From: Bog-756 sp963710495
GTDB taxonomy: Bacteria; Actinomycetota; Acidimicrobiia; Acidimicrobiales; RAAP-2
Assembly (NCBI GenBank): GCA_963710495.1
Contig: CAVQAI010000016.1
Span: forward strand, 310,001 to 374,000
Reading direction: 5' to 3'
Length of the DNA stretch: 64,000 nt
Positions 16,533 to 25,650 of the stretch are shown in pieces. Position 1 is the first letter of the stretch, and each line of letters opens with the position of its first letter. The notes beneath the pieces are model-generated. The model was not told the origin of the DNA, searched no databases, and was given only the letters and a program-made list of their open reading frames with translations. The position numbers and the translations under genes were made by a program.

Positions 16533-17381
16533 GTGGCTGCGGACGAGCCGGCCGTCGTGGTCGAGTCGATCGGCGCCGTACGTCGGCTGACCCTCAACCG
16601 GCCGGACCGCCACAATCCGCTGACCGGACGCTGCATCCGCGAGCTCCTCGCCGCGGTGGGCGACGCTGACCGTGACCCGGCGGTGCGGGTGGTCGTGATC
16701 CGGGGATCGGGTCGCTCCTTCTCCTCCGGGTACGGCGTCCTGGCCGAGGACATCGAACCGGGCGAACCGACGGCACCGGGCGGGATCGAGGGGGACGTCA
16801 CGTCCATGATCGAGCTGGGCACCCGTTGGGCCCGGGTCTGGCACTGCGCCGTCCCGGTCATCGCCCAGGTACACGGGAATTGCCTGGCCGGCGGGACGGA
16901 CCTGGCCCTCCACTGCGACATCGTGGTGGCCGCCGCGGACGCCCGGATCGGCTTCCCGCCGGTGCGCTCGATGGGCGTGCCGCCCACCAACATGTGGCTG
17001 TACCACGTCGGACCGCAGTGGACCAAGCGGTTGCTCTTCACCGGTGACACGCTGAGCGGGACCGAGGCGGCTTCGGTCGGCTTGGTGCAGGCGGCGGTGC
17101 CCGCCACCGGGCTCGACGACTACACCATGGCGCTGGCGGGGCGCATCGCGCTGGTCGGCCGCGACCTGCTGGCGGCCAACAAGCGGGTGGTCAACCACGG
17201 GATCGACCTCATGGGACGGGCCGAGCTCCAGCGCTTCGCCGCCATCAACGACGCCGTGGCCCACCGGTCGGCTGACGCCCGAGCCTTCACCGCCCGGGCG
17301 GCCGAGGTCGGGCTCAAGCAGGCCGTCCGCGATCGCGACCGTCACTTCGAGGCCGAGGCGCACCCCGGTGACCGGCCATGA
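16533..17381 (+). CDS. Enoyl-CoA hydratase/isomerase family protein
   Basis: A 282-residue crotonase-fold protein. The first oxyanion-hole block is GSGRSFSSGYGV and the second is VHGNCLAGGTDLAL, where Gly-Gly supplies the backbone amide. The usual first catalytic Glu position (around the end of the second block) is not Glu, so isomerase, hydrolase or decarboxylase activity is possible instead of hydration. It follows the CoA ligase by 3 nt and likely acts on its product. Confidence 0.85.
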   Translation: MAADEPAVVVESIGAVRRLTLNRPDRHNPLTGRCIRELLAAVGDADRDPAVRVVVIRGSGRSFSSGYGVLAEDIEPGEPTAPGGIEGDVTSMIELGTRWARVWHCAVPVIAQVHGNCLAGGTDLALHCDIVVAAADARIGFPPVRSMGVPPTNMWLYHVGPQWTKRLLFTGDTLSGTEAASVGLVQAAVPATGLDDYTMALAGRIALVGRDLLAANKRVVNHGIDLMGRAELQRFAAINDAVAHRSADARAFTARAAEVGLKQAVRDRDRHFEAEAHPGDRP

Positions 17382-17430
17382 CCGGCCCGGCGAATCGCCC
17401 CGGGCTCGGGCAGACTGCCAGGATGTCGGC

Positions 17431-17826
17431 ATGGAGCAGCGCATCAGCCTCGTCACCCTGGGCGTCACCGACCTGGCCCGGGCGCGCGCCTTCTACGAGC
17501 GCCTGGGCTGGAGCGGGGCCGAACAGCCCGACGACGAGGTCTGCTTCTTCCAGGCGGGTGGGATGGTCTTCGGCCTGTGGACGGCGCTCGGGGGCCACGG
17601 AGCGCCCGGGATCGAACTGGCCCACAACGTCCGTTCGCCAGAGGACGTCTCGCGGGTACTGGCGGAGGCCGAGCGGTCCGGGGGCAGCATCGTCCGGCCG
17701 GCCGGCGTGGCCGAATGGGGCGGCACGACCGGTGCGTTCGCCGATCCCGACGGCTACGTCTGGGAGGTGGCCCACAACCCCGGTTGGACCCTCCGGGACG
17801 ACGGGACGATCCGCATCGGTGGATGA
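17431..17826 (+). CDS. VOC/glyoxalase-fold protein
   Basis: A 131-residue protein with two beta-alpha-beta-beta-beta halves: VTLGVTDLARARAFYERLGW opens the first and GAFADPDGYVWEVAHNPGW closes the second, with a Glu as the last metal-ligand position. It is similar to small glyoxalase/bleomycin-resistance-like proteins. The ATG at 17431 starts directly before the first conserved strand. Function unknown. Confidence 0.78.
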   Translation: MEQRISLVTLGVTDLARARAFYERLGWSGAEQPDDEVCFFQAGGMVFGLWTALGGHGAPGIELAHNVRSPEDVSRVLAEAERSGGSIVRPAGVAEWGGTTGAFADPDGYVWEVAHNPGWTLRDDGTIRIGG

Positions 17827-17883
17827 CGCGCCCCCGATCGGGCCCCTGCCGGGCCACTCCCTCGGGCATCCGACCGGGGTGAA

Positions 17884-18726
17884 TTGACGGTGGACGTCGG
17901 AGGCAGCGCACTGGTCACCGGGGCCAGCCGGGGCATCGGCCGGGCCATCGCTGTCGAACTGGCCAACCGGGGGTTCGACACCGTCGCCACCATGCGGAAC
18001 CCGGCCGACGGCGTCGGTCTGGCGGCCGCGGCGACCCGCACCGGCGGACGGCTCTCGGTCGCCGAGATGGACGTGACCGATCCGGCCACGTTCGAGTTCC
18101 CCGACGACCTGCGAGTGCTGGTGAACAACGCCGGGGTCGACTCCGAGTACCTGCCGGTGGAGCACAGTCGCCTCGACGACTGGCGAGACGTGTTCGAGAC
18201 CAACGTGCTCGGCCTGGTGGCGGTGACCATGAGCGCCATCCCCGTCCTGCGGCTCAACCGGCCCTCGGTGGTGTGCAGCATCTCGTCCTCGTCCATCTTC
18301 GCCTCGGTCCCCTTCTATGCCGCCTACCGAGCCTCCAAGGCGGCCGTCTCGGCCATCGACGACTCGCTCCGGGTCGAACTGGCGCCCTCGGGCATCCGGG
18401 TGGTCGAGATCGTGCCCGGCCCGGTGGACACCGACATGTTCCAGCTGAGCACCGGCCAGCTGGCCGCCGGGCGGTTCGACCGCTACCGGCCGATGGCCGA
18501 ACAGGCCACGAGGGTCCGCCGGGAGTCGGCCGACCCGATGGTGTCGCCGGCCGCCGATGCGGCCGCGCTCATCGTGGATGCCATCCTGGACGACGCCGGA
18601 CCGATGCGCTACGGCTGCGACCCGCTGGCCGTGGGACTCCTCGACCTGTGGCGTCGGTCCGACGACGAGGCCATGTTCGAGCTCACCGGCCAGTCGCTGC
18701 TCGACGCGCTCGACACAGAGCCGTAG
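17884..18726 (+). CDS. Short-chain dehydrogenase/reductase
   Basis: A 280-residue classical SDR. TGASRGIG is near 13-20, NNAG follows, SISSSSIF contains the catalytic Ser and YRASKAA the Tyr and Lys. MRNPADG after the second strand suggests NADP preference. The start is a TTG at 17884; a GTG at 17890 is almost as good. It lies at the end of the catabolic block, convergent with the phosphodiester glycosidase gene. Confidence 0.85.
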   Translation: MTVDVGGSALVTGASRGIGRAIAVELANRGFDTVATMRNPADGVGLAAAATRTGGRLSVAEMDVTDPATFEFPDDLRVLVNNAGVDSEYLPVEHSRLDDWRDVFETNVLGLVAVTMSAIPVLRLNRPSVVCSISSSSIFASVPFYAAYRASKAAVSAIDDSLRVELAPSGIRVVEIVPGPVDTDMFQLSTGQLAAGRFDRYRPMAEQATRVRRESADPMVSPAADAAALIVDAILDDAGPMRYGCDPLAVGLLDLWRRSDDEAMFELTGQSLLDALDTEP

Positions 18727-18745
18727 AGGCGTAGAGACGTAGAGA
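18722..18745. repeat. Three tandem 8-bp repeats (CGTAGAGR)
   Basis: CGTAGAGG, CGTAGAGA and CGTAGAGA are consecutive and overlap the stop codon of the SDR gene. The array has no visible function. Confidence 0.6.
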
Positions 18746-18754
18746 CGCAGCCGC

Positions 18755-19960
18755 TCAGCCGCCAGTCGCCGACATGGTGATGAAGTCGCGCGACCACCAG
18801 GTGGTGAAGTAGCGCGACGGGGTCCCTACCATGTCGGGCAACAGGTTGGTGCCGTTGGCGGCGGAGGCGGCGGCGCTCGCCGTGCCCGGGTTGTAGCTGG
18901 CGAAGTGGACCCAGTCGGTGTTGATGTCGAGCTCCATGGCCCGGACCGAGCCGGCCCGCACCAGCAGGTCGGCCAGCGAGGTGATGTTGAGCCCCGGGCC
19001 GCCGACGTAGACGATCGCCCCGTCCGCCGTCACCCCGACACCCGATCGCCACACGTAGATCTGGTCGCCGAGGGTGGCGCCCCACCGGGTGGTGTCGGCC
19101 GCGTTGAGGCCGGGCACGGGCTTCCCTCCGTCGACCAGCAGGTCGAGGTTCTGGCGCACCGAGGCGATGTCCGGGCTCATGGAAGCGTCCCGGCCCCACT
19201 GGGCGACGGTGGCCACCCCCTCCTTGGTGATGACGAAAGAGGCGGCACCGTCGCGCAGCGGCACGATGGTGCGCCCTTCGGTGTAGTAGCCGCCGTTGGC
19301 GGAGGACATCTGGAACCCGGAGTTGAACGCGGCCACCAGGTTGTTGGCCGCGTTGGGCTTGATCGGGGCCGAGTACGTGTACGGCCCACCGCCGGGGATG
19401 AAGCTCCCCGAGTAGAGCTGGGCCTTGAGGAGCCTCGTGTCCATCCAGGCCGCCCCGACCACCAGGCTGGTGTGCACCGCGTCCGGCCGGAGCGTGGTCA
19501 CATACACCGCGGTATTGCCCCCGACGGGCCGGCCGGCCGGCGACCACTGGCCCTCTCCGGGTAGCGGCGGCGAGGCCGGCGGCACGATGGCGGCCGGTGC
19601 GGGCAGGTGCGGCGTCGTGGTCGCCGTGGGCGTGCTCCGGGCGGTGGGGACCTTGATCGCCCCCTTGGGCGGGGCGCCGCCGGCCTTCGGCTGATGGTGG
19701 CTGTACCAGACGTTCTCGATCCAGTTCACCACCCCGTTCCCCCCGTGGCTCCGGGTCCATTCGGCGAACCGGGCTCCGACCGACGACCCGAGCGAGGGGT
19801 TGGTCAGGGCGCTGCCGAGCGACGGTCCGATCACCGCGGCGAAGATGACGAACAGCACGATGATCACGGCCAGGATCCGGCGGCGGCGGATCTGCGCCCG
19901 ACGGACGCGTCGCGAGCGCCCGAGCCGCTGGGCCGGGGCGGGACCGGTCAGTTCGGTCAT
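18755..19960 (-). CDS. Membrane-anchored phosphodiester glycosidase (NAGPA) domain protein
   Basis: A 401-residue protein: an Arg-rich cytoplasmic start, one membrane helix at about residues 29-50, a Pro/Thr-rich linker to about 140, then a beta-rich NAGPA-like domain with AFNSGFQ, LVDGGKPV and VYVGGPGLNI. In the family this domain uncovers phosphodiester-linked sugars or acts on wall glycans. The final block reads MELDINTDWVHFASY, where many members have LDGGGS, so activity may differ. The ATG overlaps the DedA stop (ATGA), so the two are coupled. Confidence 0.72.
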   Translation of the reverse strand: MTELTGPAPAQRLGRSRRVRRAQIRRRRILAVIIVLFVIFAAVIGPSLGSALTNPSLGSSVGARFAEWTRSHGGNGVVNWIENVWYSHHQPKAGGAPPKGAIKVPTARSTPTATTTPHLPAPAAIVPPASPPLPGEGQWSPAGRPVGGNTAVYVTTLRPDAVHTSLVVGAAWMDTRLLKAQLYSGSFIPGGGPYTYSAPIKPNAANNLVAAFNSGFQMSSANGGYYTEGRTIVPLRDGAASFVITKEGVATVAQWGRDASMSPDIASVRQNLDLLVDGGKPVPGLNAADTTRWGATLGDQIYVWRSGVGVTADGAIVYVGGPGLNITSLADLLVRAGSVRAMELDINTDWVHFASYNPGTASAAASAANGTNLLPDMVGTPSRYFTTWWSRDFITMSATGG

Positions 19961-20586
19961 TCGATGCGCTCGAGTTGGGCCGCCCGCTCGGCCCGGACCA
20001 CCCGCAGGCGGTGGATGAACAGACCGACGACGGCGAGCACCACCAGCACGGCCGCCACGTAACCGGCGTACTTGAAGGAGTTGAGCACGTGGCTGTAGCT
20101 GGCCCCCAGTGAGTAACCGAGGCTGGTCAGCGCCGTGCACCAGATGGCGCAGCCGATGACGGTGAAGAGGAGAAACTTGGTCAGGGCCATCTCACCGAGC
20201 CCGGCGGCGAACGAGACGAAGGACCGGATGAGCGGGATGAACCGACCGAACAGTACGAAAGGTTCGCCCCGCCGGGCGAACCAGCTCTCGGCCCGGTCGA
20301 GGTCCTTGTGGGTGAGGAGCACGTACTTGCCGACCCGGTCCACCAACGTCCGGCCGCCGAAGTAGCCGATCAGGTAGCCGACGAGGGACCCGAGCACCTC
20401 CGCCGCGGTGGCAACGAGAATGACCACGACCAGATTGAGGTGGTGGGGCTCGTTGGGGATCTGTCCGCTGGCCAGGACCCCGCCGTAGATGATGGCCACC
20501 TCGGCCCCCACCGGCAGCCCCATCGACGAGATGAAGCTCAGGACGAAGACGGCCAGATAGCCCCAGGTCTCGAGAAAATGCTCCAT
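19957..20586 (-). CDS. DedA family integral membrane protein
   Basis: A 209-residue membrane protein with about five hydrophobic segments. The hallmark block GRFIPLIRSFVSFAAG has the Arg-Pro-Arg pattern of DedA proteins, which flip or transport lipids, including undecaprenyl phosphate and phosphatidylethanolamine, and depend on the proton gradient. GAGGAGAGGA upstream sets the ATG at 20586. It is translationally coupled to the phosphodiester glycosidase gene, suggesting a shared envelope function. Confidence 0.85.
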   Translation of the reverse strand: MEHFLETWGYLAVFVLSFISSMGLPVGAEVAIIYGGVLASGQIPNEPHHLNLVVVILVATAAEVLGSLVGYLIGYFGGRTLVDRVGKYVLLTHKDLDRAESWFARRGEPFVLFGRFIPLIRSFVSFAAGLGEMALTKFLLFTVIGCAIWCTALTSLGYSLGASYSHVLNSFKYAGYVAAVLVVLAVVGLFIHRLRVVRAERAAQLERIE

Positions 20587-20874
20587 GTCCGTCCTCTCCT
20601 CGTGGGCCGGCGTCCCGGGTCCGTCAGCGCCCGACCCCCGGGCATGGTCCTGCCACCGTAGGCAGGCTTCCGACCCAATGATGGTCGCCCGACACCGGGG
20701 CCGCCCGCTATGGCGCCCGAACCCCAGCGTGGGGCGGGCGGGCGGCTTCCAGCCCGGGGCGGGTGGCCATCGACCTGAAGCGTACGAAATTACCGGGCCC
20801 GGGCACATCCACCTCAGGTCGGATCGGGTCCCCGACCTCCGGATGAGCCCGAGCGGGACCCTGACCGGTCGTGG

Positions 20875-21549
20875 TCACCCGGGGCGCACCAAACCGACCT
20901 GGTAAGCGTAGACGGCGGCCTGGACCCGGTCGCGGAGGTGGAGCTTGGCCAGGATCCGCCCGACATGCGACTTGACCGTCGCTTCCGACACGTAGAGCCG
21001 TTCGGCGATCTCGGCGTTGGACAGACCTTCGGCCACGGTGACCAGTACCTCCCGCTCCCGGTCCGTCAGCTCGTCCAGCCCTCGGCCCGCCGCGCCGGGA
21101 TCGGGTGACCCGTCGCCGTCCGGCAGCTGATGGGCGAAGGTGTCGAGAAGGCGCCGGGTCACCCGAGGAGAGACGACGGCGTCACCGGCGGCCACCGTCC
21201 GGATGGCCGCCACCAGCTCGGCCGGCGGGACGTCCTTCAAGAGGAAGCCGCTCGCCCCCGCTCGCAGGCCGGCAAAGGCGTACTCGTCGAGGTCGAAGGT
21301 GGTGAGGATCAAGACCCGCGAGTCGGGCACCGACTCGACGATCCGGGCCGTGGCCTCGATGCCGTCGACGCCGGGCATGCGCACGTCCATCAGCACGACG
21401 TCGGGACGGTGGCTGCGGCACTGCGACACCGCCTCCCCGCCGTCGGCCGCCTCGCCGACCACCGCGATGTCGGCCATCTCCTCGAGCAGCATGCGGAAGC
21501 CCTTGCGCAGGAGGGCCTGGTCGTCGACCAGGAGCACCCGGATGGTCAC
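20875..21549 (-). CDS. NarL/LuxR-type response regulator
   Basis: A 224-residue protein with a receiver domain at 1-120 and a LuxR-type helix-turn-helix at the C-terminus. The phosphoacceptor Asp is in VVLMDVRMPG at about 55; the acidic pair is DDQ at the start, and the Thr and Lys switch residues are in LTTFD and LLKD. The output domain shows LTDREREVLVTVAEGLSNAEIA split over helices. The GTG overlaps the kinase stop (GTGA), so it is the cognate partner of the kinase upstream. Confidence 0.92.
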   Translation of the reverse strand: MTIRVLLVDDQALLRKGFRMLLEEMADIAVVGEAADGGEAVSQCRSHRPDVVLMDVRMPGVDGIEATARIVESVPDSRVLILTTFDLDEYAFAGLRAGASGFLLKDVPPAELVAAIRTVAAGDAVVSPRVTRRLLDTFAHQLPDGDGSPDPGAAGRGLDELTDREREVLVTVAEGLSNAEIAERLYVSEATVKSHVGRILAKLHLRDRVQAAVYAYQVGLVRPG

Positions 21550-22772
21550 CCCGCCCGCGCTCCCTCCAGGCGCAAGGTGGCCTCAACCTCCCAACCCCCT
21601 CCGGGGTGCGGACCGGCCGTCAGGGTCCCGCCGCAGACCGCGGCGCGCTCCCGCATGCCGCGCAGGCCATGGCCGCGGGAGACCGGGCCGACGGCCGTTC
21701 CGTCGTCACGCACCCGCAAGGCGATGGAGGGACGAGCGAACTCGAGGGTGACCACGACGTTCGACACCCGCTCGGCATGCTTGAGCACGTTGGTCAGCGA
21801 CTCCTGCACCAGCCGGTAGACGGTGAGCTCCACACCGGGGGGCAGCTCGAAGGGCAGGCCGCGCTCCTCGAGCGCCACGGCGATGCCGGTCGACCGGACA
21901 CCGTCGATCAGGGCGGGCAGGCCGGAGAGATCGGGCTGGGGGGCGCGTCCGGCGGGCTCGGCCCGATCCCGCAGCACGCCGACCAGGTTGCGCATGTCGG
22001 TCAGCGCCATCCGTCCGGTGGACGAGACCTCCCCGATGGCCTCGGCCGCAGCGGCCGGGTCCGACAGTGCGGCGGCACGGGCCCCCTCGGCCAGGGTCAC
22101 CATGATCGAGACGTTGTGGGCCACCACGTCGTGCATCTCGCGGGCGATCCGTGAGCGCTCGGCGGCGGCGGCCAGCCGGGCCCGCTGGTCGCGCTCGAGC
22201 TCGAGCCGGTTGGCCCGCTCGACCAGCGCGTCCATGTAGGCCCGCCAGGTTCGCAGAGTGAGCGCCACGAACAGCGCGGCGGCCACCATGCCTGACAGGA
22301 ACACGACGGAGGCGAAGACGGTGTCCCCGACCGGGGTCCACCGGAGCGACGCCATCACCACTCCCACCTCCAACACGCCGGCGGCGGCCAGGGCCCGGGC
22401 CGGGGTGTCGTGCAACGCCAGGGTGAACAGCGCGACCAGCAGGGCCAGATCGGCCGGCAGGGGCACGGCCACCAACCACTGCACGAAGGCCACCGTCGCC
22501 ATGACGGCGAACACCGCCGAGGGGGCCCGGCGCCTCCACAGGAGGGGCAGCACCAGCGCCACCTGGAGCATGGCGTCCAGCGCGCCGCGGCCGCCTTCGG
22601 ACGGCTGGAAGAGCAGGCAGCCGGCGAGCAGGACGGCCACCAGGGCGGCATCACTCCAGAGCCGGTGGTCGGCATCCCACATCCGGAACCGGTCCCACGA
22701 GGCCCGGATCGCCTCGAAGTGGCCGGTGGTCGGCGGGTCGGGCGCCACTGCGCCGAGGGCGGTCACCGCCAT
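21546..22772 (-). CDS. Sensor histidine kinase, HisKA_3 (NarL-family) type
   Basis: A 408-residue membrane kinase. About five or six membrane helices occupy residues 38-175 with no large external domain, so it probably senses a membrane or cell-wall signal. A coiled coil leads to the HisKA_3 dimerisation domain with the phosphoacceptor His in REMHDVVAHNVSIM at about 213. The ATPase domain has LTNVLKHA (N box), DDG (G1) and GHGLRGMRERAA (G2). ATG 22772 follows a GACAAT box by 6 nt. It phosphorylates the overlapping response regulator. Confidence 0.9.
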   Translation of the reverse strand: MAVTALGAVAPDPPTTGHFEAIRASWDRFRMWDADHRLWSDAALVAVLLAGCLLFQPSEGGRGALDAMLQVALVLPLLWRRRAPSAVFAVMATVAFVQWLVAVPLPADLALLVALFTLALHDTPARALAAAGVLEVGVVMASLRWTPVGDTVFASVVFLSGMVAAALFVALTLRTWRAYMDALVERANRLELERDQRARLAAAAERSRIAREMHDVVAHNVSIMVTLAEGARAAALSDPAAAAEAIGEVSSTGRMALTDMRNLVGVLRDRAEPAGRAPQPDLSGLPALIDGVRSTGIAVALEERGLPFELPPGVELTVYRLVQESLTNVLKHAERVSNVVVTLEFARPSIALRVRDDGTAVGPVSRGHGLRGMRERAAVCGGTLTAGPHPGGGWEVEATLRLEGARAG

Positions 22773-22844
22773 CGGGCCATTGTCGCGTGGCGTCGGCCCG
22801 GGGCGAATCCGCCCCGGGGATGACCGGGCCGCCGGCACCGTCAT

Positions 22845-22876
22845 CCTTTTGGACATCCGGCCTTTTCGACATCCGG
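22845..22876. repeat. Tandem 16-bp direct repeat upstream of the kinase gene
   Basis: Two adjacent copies of CCTTTTSGACATCCGG (22845-22860 and 22861-22876) differ at one base. They lie 73 bp upstream of the kinase start on the minus strand and 130 bp before the VOC gene on the plus strand. NarL-type regulators often bind paired sites, so autoregulation is a reasonable inference. Confidence 0.6.
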
Positions 22877-23005
22877 CGACACCACCGGTCGCCCCCCGGG
22901 GTTCCTGCAACTCCCCGGGGGCCCGGCGGGTCCCCTTGCCGATGGCGACCGAGGCCCGATAGCGTCGCACCGAACACATGTTCGGCTCCCAGGAAAGGAG
23001 GGCCC

Positions 23006-23482
23006 ATGGGCGAAGGAAGCCCGGTCAAGGCCATTCCGGACGACTACCCCCGGGTCATTCCCTCCCTGGCCGTCGACGGGGCGGCCTCGGCCATCGACTT
23101 CTACCGCGCCGTGTTCGGCGCCACCGTCCGCCTGCGGATCGATGCCCCGGGCGACCGGGTGGGCCACGCCGAGCTGCAAATCGGCGCCTCGGTGGTGATG
23201 CTGGCCGACGAGATGCCCGGCATGGGGTTTCTCGGCCCGCGTTCGGTGGGCGGCACGCCCGTCACCATCTCGGTCTACGTCGAGGACGTGGACGCCGTCT
23301 TCGCCCGGGCGATCGAGGCCGGCGCCACTCAGCTGCGACCGGTGGAGGATCAGTTCTACGGCGACCGGTCGGGCCAATTCGAGGACCCCTTCGGCCATCG
23401 CTGGAGCGTGGCGAGCCACATCGAGGACGTGCCCGAGGACGAGATGATGCGGCGGGCCGAAGCGGTCACCCAGAAGGGCTGA
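23006..23482 (+). CDS. VOC family protein (PhnB-like)
   Basis: A 158-residue protein of the glyoxalase fold resembling the PhnB-like subgroup: RVIPSLAVDGAASAIDFYRAV split over the first unit, HAELQIGASVVMLADEMP, and EDPFGHRWSVASHIEDV at the end. AAGGAGGG is a perfect ribosome binding site for ATG 23006. It is divergent from the two-component operon. The activity is unknown. Confidence 0.8.
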   Translation: MGEGSPVKAIPDDYPRVIPSLAVDGAASAIDFYRAVFGATVRLRIDAPGDRVGHAELQIGASVVMLADEMPGMGFLGPRSVGGTPVTISVYVEDVDAVFARAIEAGATQLRPVEDQFYGDRSGQFEDPFGHRWSVASHIEDVPEDEMMRRAEAVTQKG

Positions 23483-23553
23483 ACCGCGGCGCTCGGCCGG
23501 CCCAGCCGCACGCGCCCCATCACCGGGGCCGCACCATGCGAGACTGCGTCCCC

Positions 23554-25650
23554 GTGACGGACCCATCGCGCCGGGCGCGGCGATTGCGCCAGAGGCGCCT
23601 GCGTGTCGCCCTTCTCGCCATCGTCCTGGTCGCGCTGATCGGCGGGGTGGCCTTCGCCTCGTGCTCCGGCGGGGCGTCGACCTCGACCACGACGACCGTG
23701 GCCGGCCAAGGGGTGAAGACGGGCCGAACGACCGGGCCCGCCTCCATCGAGGCGGGGATCGAGCCGTGGCAGTTGAGCGCACCGCTGTCGCGGGAGTCGG
23801 TAGTGGCCAACACCGGAGGGCTGACCGTGCTCGGGGGCATCACCCCCTCCGGATCGTCACTGGCGACCGTGTCGACCATCAACCCGACCAGCGGCGCCAT
23901 GGCGCCGGCGGGCTCGCTCGCCGACCCGGTGCACGACGCGGCCGCGTCGGTCGTCGGGTCCCGGACCTTCGACTTCGGAGGTGGATCACCCGACACGTTC
24001 GCCACCGTCCAGTCGATCGCCACGCCGTCCATCCCGCCGGCCTCGCCCACGAGCGGCGACGTCGCCGGCCAGCTTCCCACCCCCCGCTCCGACCTGGCGG
24101 CCGCCACGCTCCCCGGGCCGGGCGGCCGGGCCGGCACCACCTACATCCTCGGCGGGTACGACGGGACCAACTACCTGCCCTCCGTGCTCAAGACCGTCGA
24201 CGGCACCCACTTCACCCCGGTGGCTTCGCTGCGGGTCCCCGTGCGCTACCCGGCCGTGGTGGCTCTGGCCGGCAAGCTGTTCGCCTTCGGCGGCGAGATC
24301 CAGTCACCGGCCGGGACCACGGCCGCCACCGACGACATCCAAATGATCGACCCGTCCTCGGGCCAGGCCAGGGTGGTGGGCCACCTTCCCCAGGCCCTGT
24401 ACGGCGCCTCGGCCTTCGTGATCGGCGGCACCCCGTACGTGGCCGGGGGACAGGTTCCCAATGGCGTCACCCTCACCACCATCGAGGCGTTCGTCCCGTC
24501 CACCGGGAAGGTCCTCAACGCCGGGCTCCTGCCCCAGGCCGATGCCTTCGCCGGATACAGCACCGTCGGCTCGGGCCATGGGGCCATCGGCTACATGGTC
24601 GGAGGTGAAGTCGCCTCGCAGGCGGGCCCCCTGCAGGCCGGGGTGGCGTCGGGTTCCCTGCGCTCGGTCGTCTCCCTCCGCCTGAGCCCCTACGGGGGGC
24701 CGGCCGGGACGCCTGGGGCGGGCGCCCCCTACGTGGGCACGTTGCTGATCGCCGATCGCGGCAACGACCGGCTGGTGGCCATCGACCCGAGCCGCAACAC
24801 GGTCTGGCAGTACCCGTCGGCCAGCATGCCGCCCCCGCCGGGTGGGTTCTACTTCCCCGACGACGCCTTCTTCTTCGCCCACGGAACGGGGATCATCTCC
24901 AACCAGGAGGACAACCACACCCTCGTCGAGATCGGCTACCCGTCGGGCCGGCTCCTCTTCCAGTACGGGCACGCCGGCCGGCCCGGCGCCTCGGCCGGCT
25001 ACCTGAACCAGCCCGACGACGCCTACATCTTGAAGTCCGGGACCATCACCGTTGCCGACGCGTCGAACAACCGGATCCTGTTCATCTCCCCGCAGGGCCA
25101 GGTCACCGAACAGATCGGCAACGGGGCCGACGCCCACAACCCGCCCACCTCCATCGCCTACCCCAACGGAGACACCCCGCTCGCCGACGGCAACGTCCTG
25201 GTCTCCGAAATCAACGGCTCGTGGGTGGACGAGTTCACCCCCTCGGGCGGGGTCGTCTGGTCCCTCCACTTCCCGACGGTCAACTATCCCTCCGATCCCC
25301 AACAGCTCGGACCCGACCTCTACCTGATGACGGACTACGACCCACCGGCCGAAGGGCGGATCCTCGAGTTCACGCGTTCCGGCCAGATCCCCTGGATCTA
25401 TGACGCCACCGCCGGCGACGCCATGCTCAAGAAGCCGTCGCTGGCCGAACGACTCCCGAATGGGCTGATCATGGTCAACGACGACTACCGCAACCGCATG
25501 GTGGTGATCGACCCGGCCACGTACTCGATCGTCTGGCAGTACGGGATCACCGACGTGTCGGGCACCGCGCCCGGGCTGCTCTCCATCCCCGACGGGTTCG
25601 ACAACCTCCTGGCCAACGGGACCACGCCGACCCACACCACCACCGGATGA
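23554..25650 (+). CDS. Secreted two-propeller protein: kelch-like N-half and NHL/PQQ-like C-half
   Basis: About 698 residues. An Arg-rich start and one hydrophobic segment end in FASCSGG, a plausible lipobox. Residues about 50-380 contain repeated blades such as TTYILGGYDGTNYLPSV and LFAFGGEI, typical of kelch motifs. Residues about 400-690 contain LLIADRGNDRLVAID, ITVADASNNRILFIS and LIMVNDDYRNRMVVID, typical of NHL or arylsulfotransferase-like blades. The GTG at 23554 lies 8 nt after GAGACT, a near match to the leaderless box; ATG 23536 would add six residues. The stop overlaps the lipoprotein start (ATGA). It probably binds ligands or partners at the cell surface. Confidence 0.75.
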   Translation: MTDPSRRARRLRQRRLRVALLAIVLVALIGGVAFASCSGGASTSTTTTVAGQGVKTGRTTGPASIEAGIEPWQLSAPLSRESVVANTGGLTVLGGITPSGSSLATVSTINPTSGAMAPAGSLADPVHDAAASVVGSRTFDFGGGSPDTFATVQSIATPSIPPASPTSGDVAGQLPTPRSDLAAATLPGPGGRAGTTYILGGYDGTNYLPSVLKTVDGTHFTPVASLRVPVRYPAVVALAGKLFAFGGEIQSPAGTTAATDDIQMIDPSSGQARVVGHLPQALYGASAFVIGGTPYVAGGQVPNGVTLTTIEAFVPSTGKVLNAGLLPQADAFAGYSTVGSGHGAIGYMVGGEVASQAGPLQAGVASGSLRSVVSLRLSPYGGPAGTPGAGAPYVGTLLIADRGNDRLVAIDPSRNTVWQYPSASMPPPPGGFYFPDDAFFFAHGTGIISNQEDNHTLVEIGYPSGRLLFQYGHAGRPGASAGYLNQPDDAYILKSGTITVADASNNRILFISPQGQVTEQIGNGADAHNPPTSIAYPNGDTPLADGNVLVSEINGSWVDEFTPSGGVVWSLHFPTVNYPSDPQQLGPDLYLMTDYDPPAEGRILEFTRSGQIPWIYDATAGDAMLKKPSLAERLPNGLIMVNDDYRNRMVVIDPATYSIVWQYGITDVSGTAPGLLSIPDGFDNLLANGTTPTHTTTG

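Noticed and set aside
14823..17468. An 881-codon open frame on the minus strand
   Set aside because: It is antisense to the CoA ligase and enoyl-CoA hydratase genes, which have clear motifs; long antisense frames are expected at this GC content.
20649..20666. Hairpin CCTGCC-ACCGTA-GGCAGG upstream of the DedA gene
   Set aside because: A six-base stem alone in GC-rich DNA is weak evidence, and nothing adjacent supports a regulatory role.
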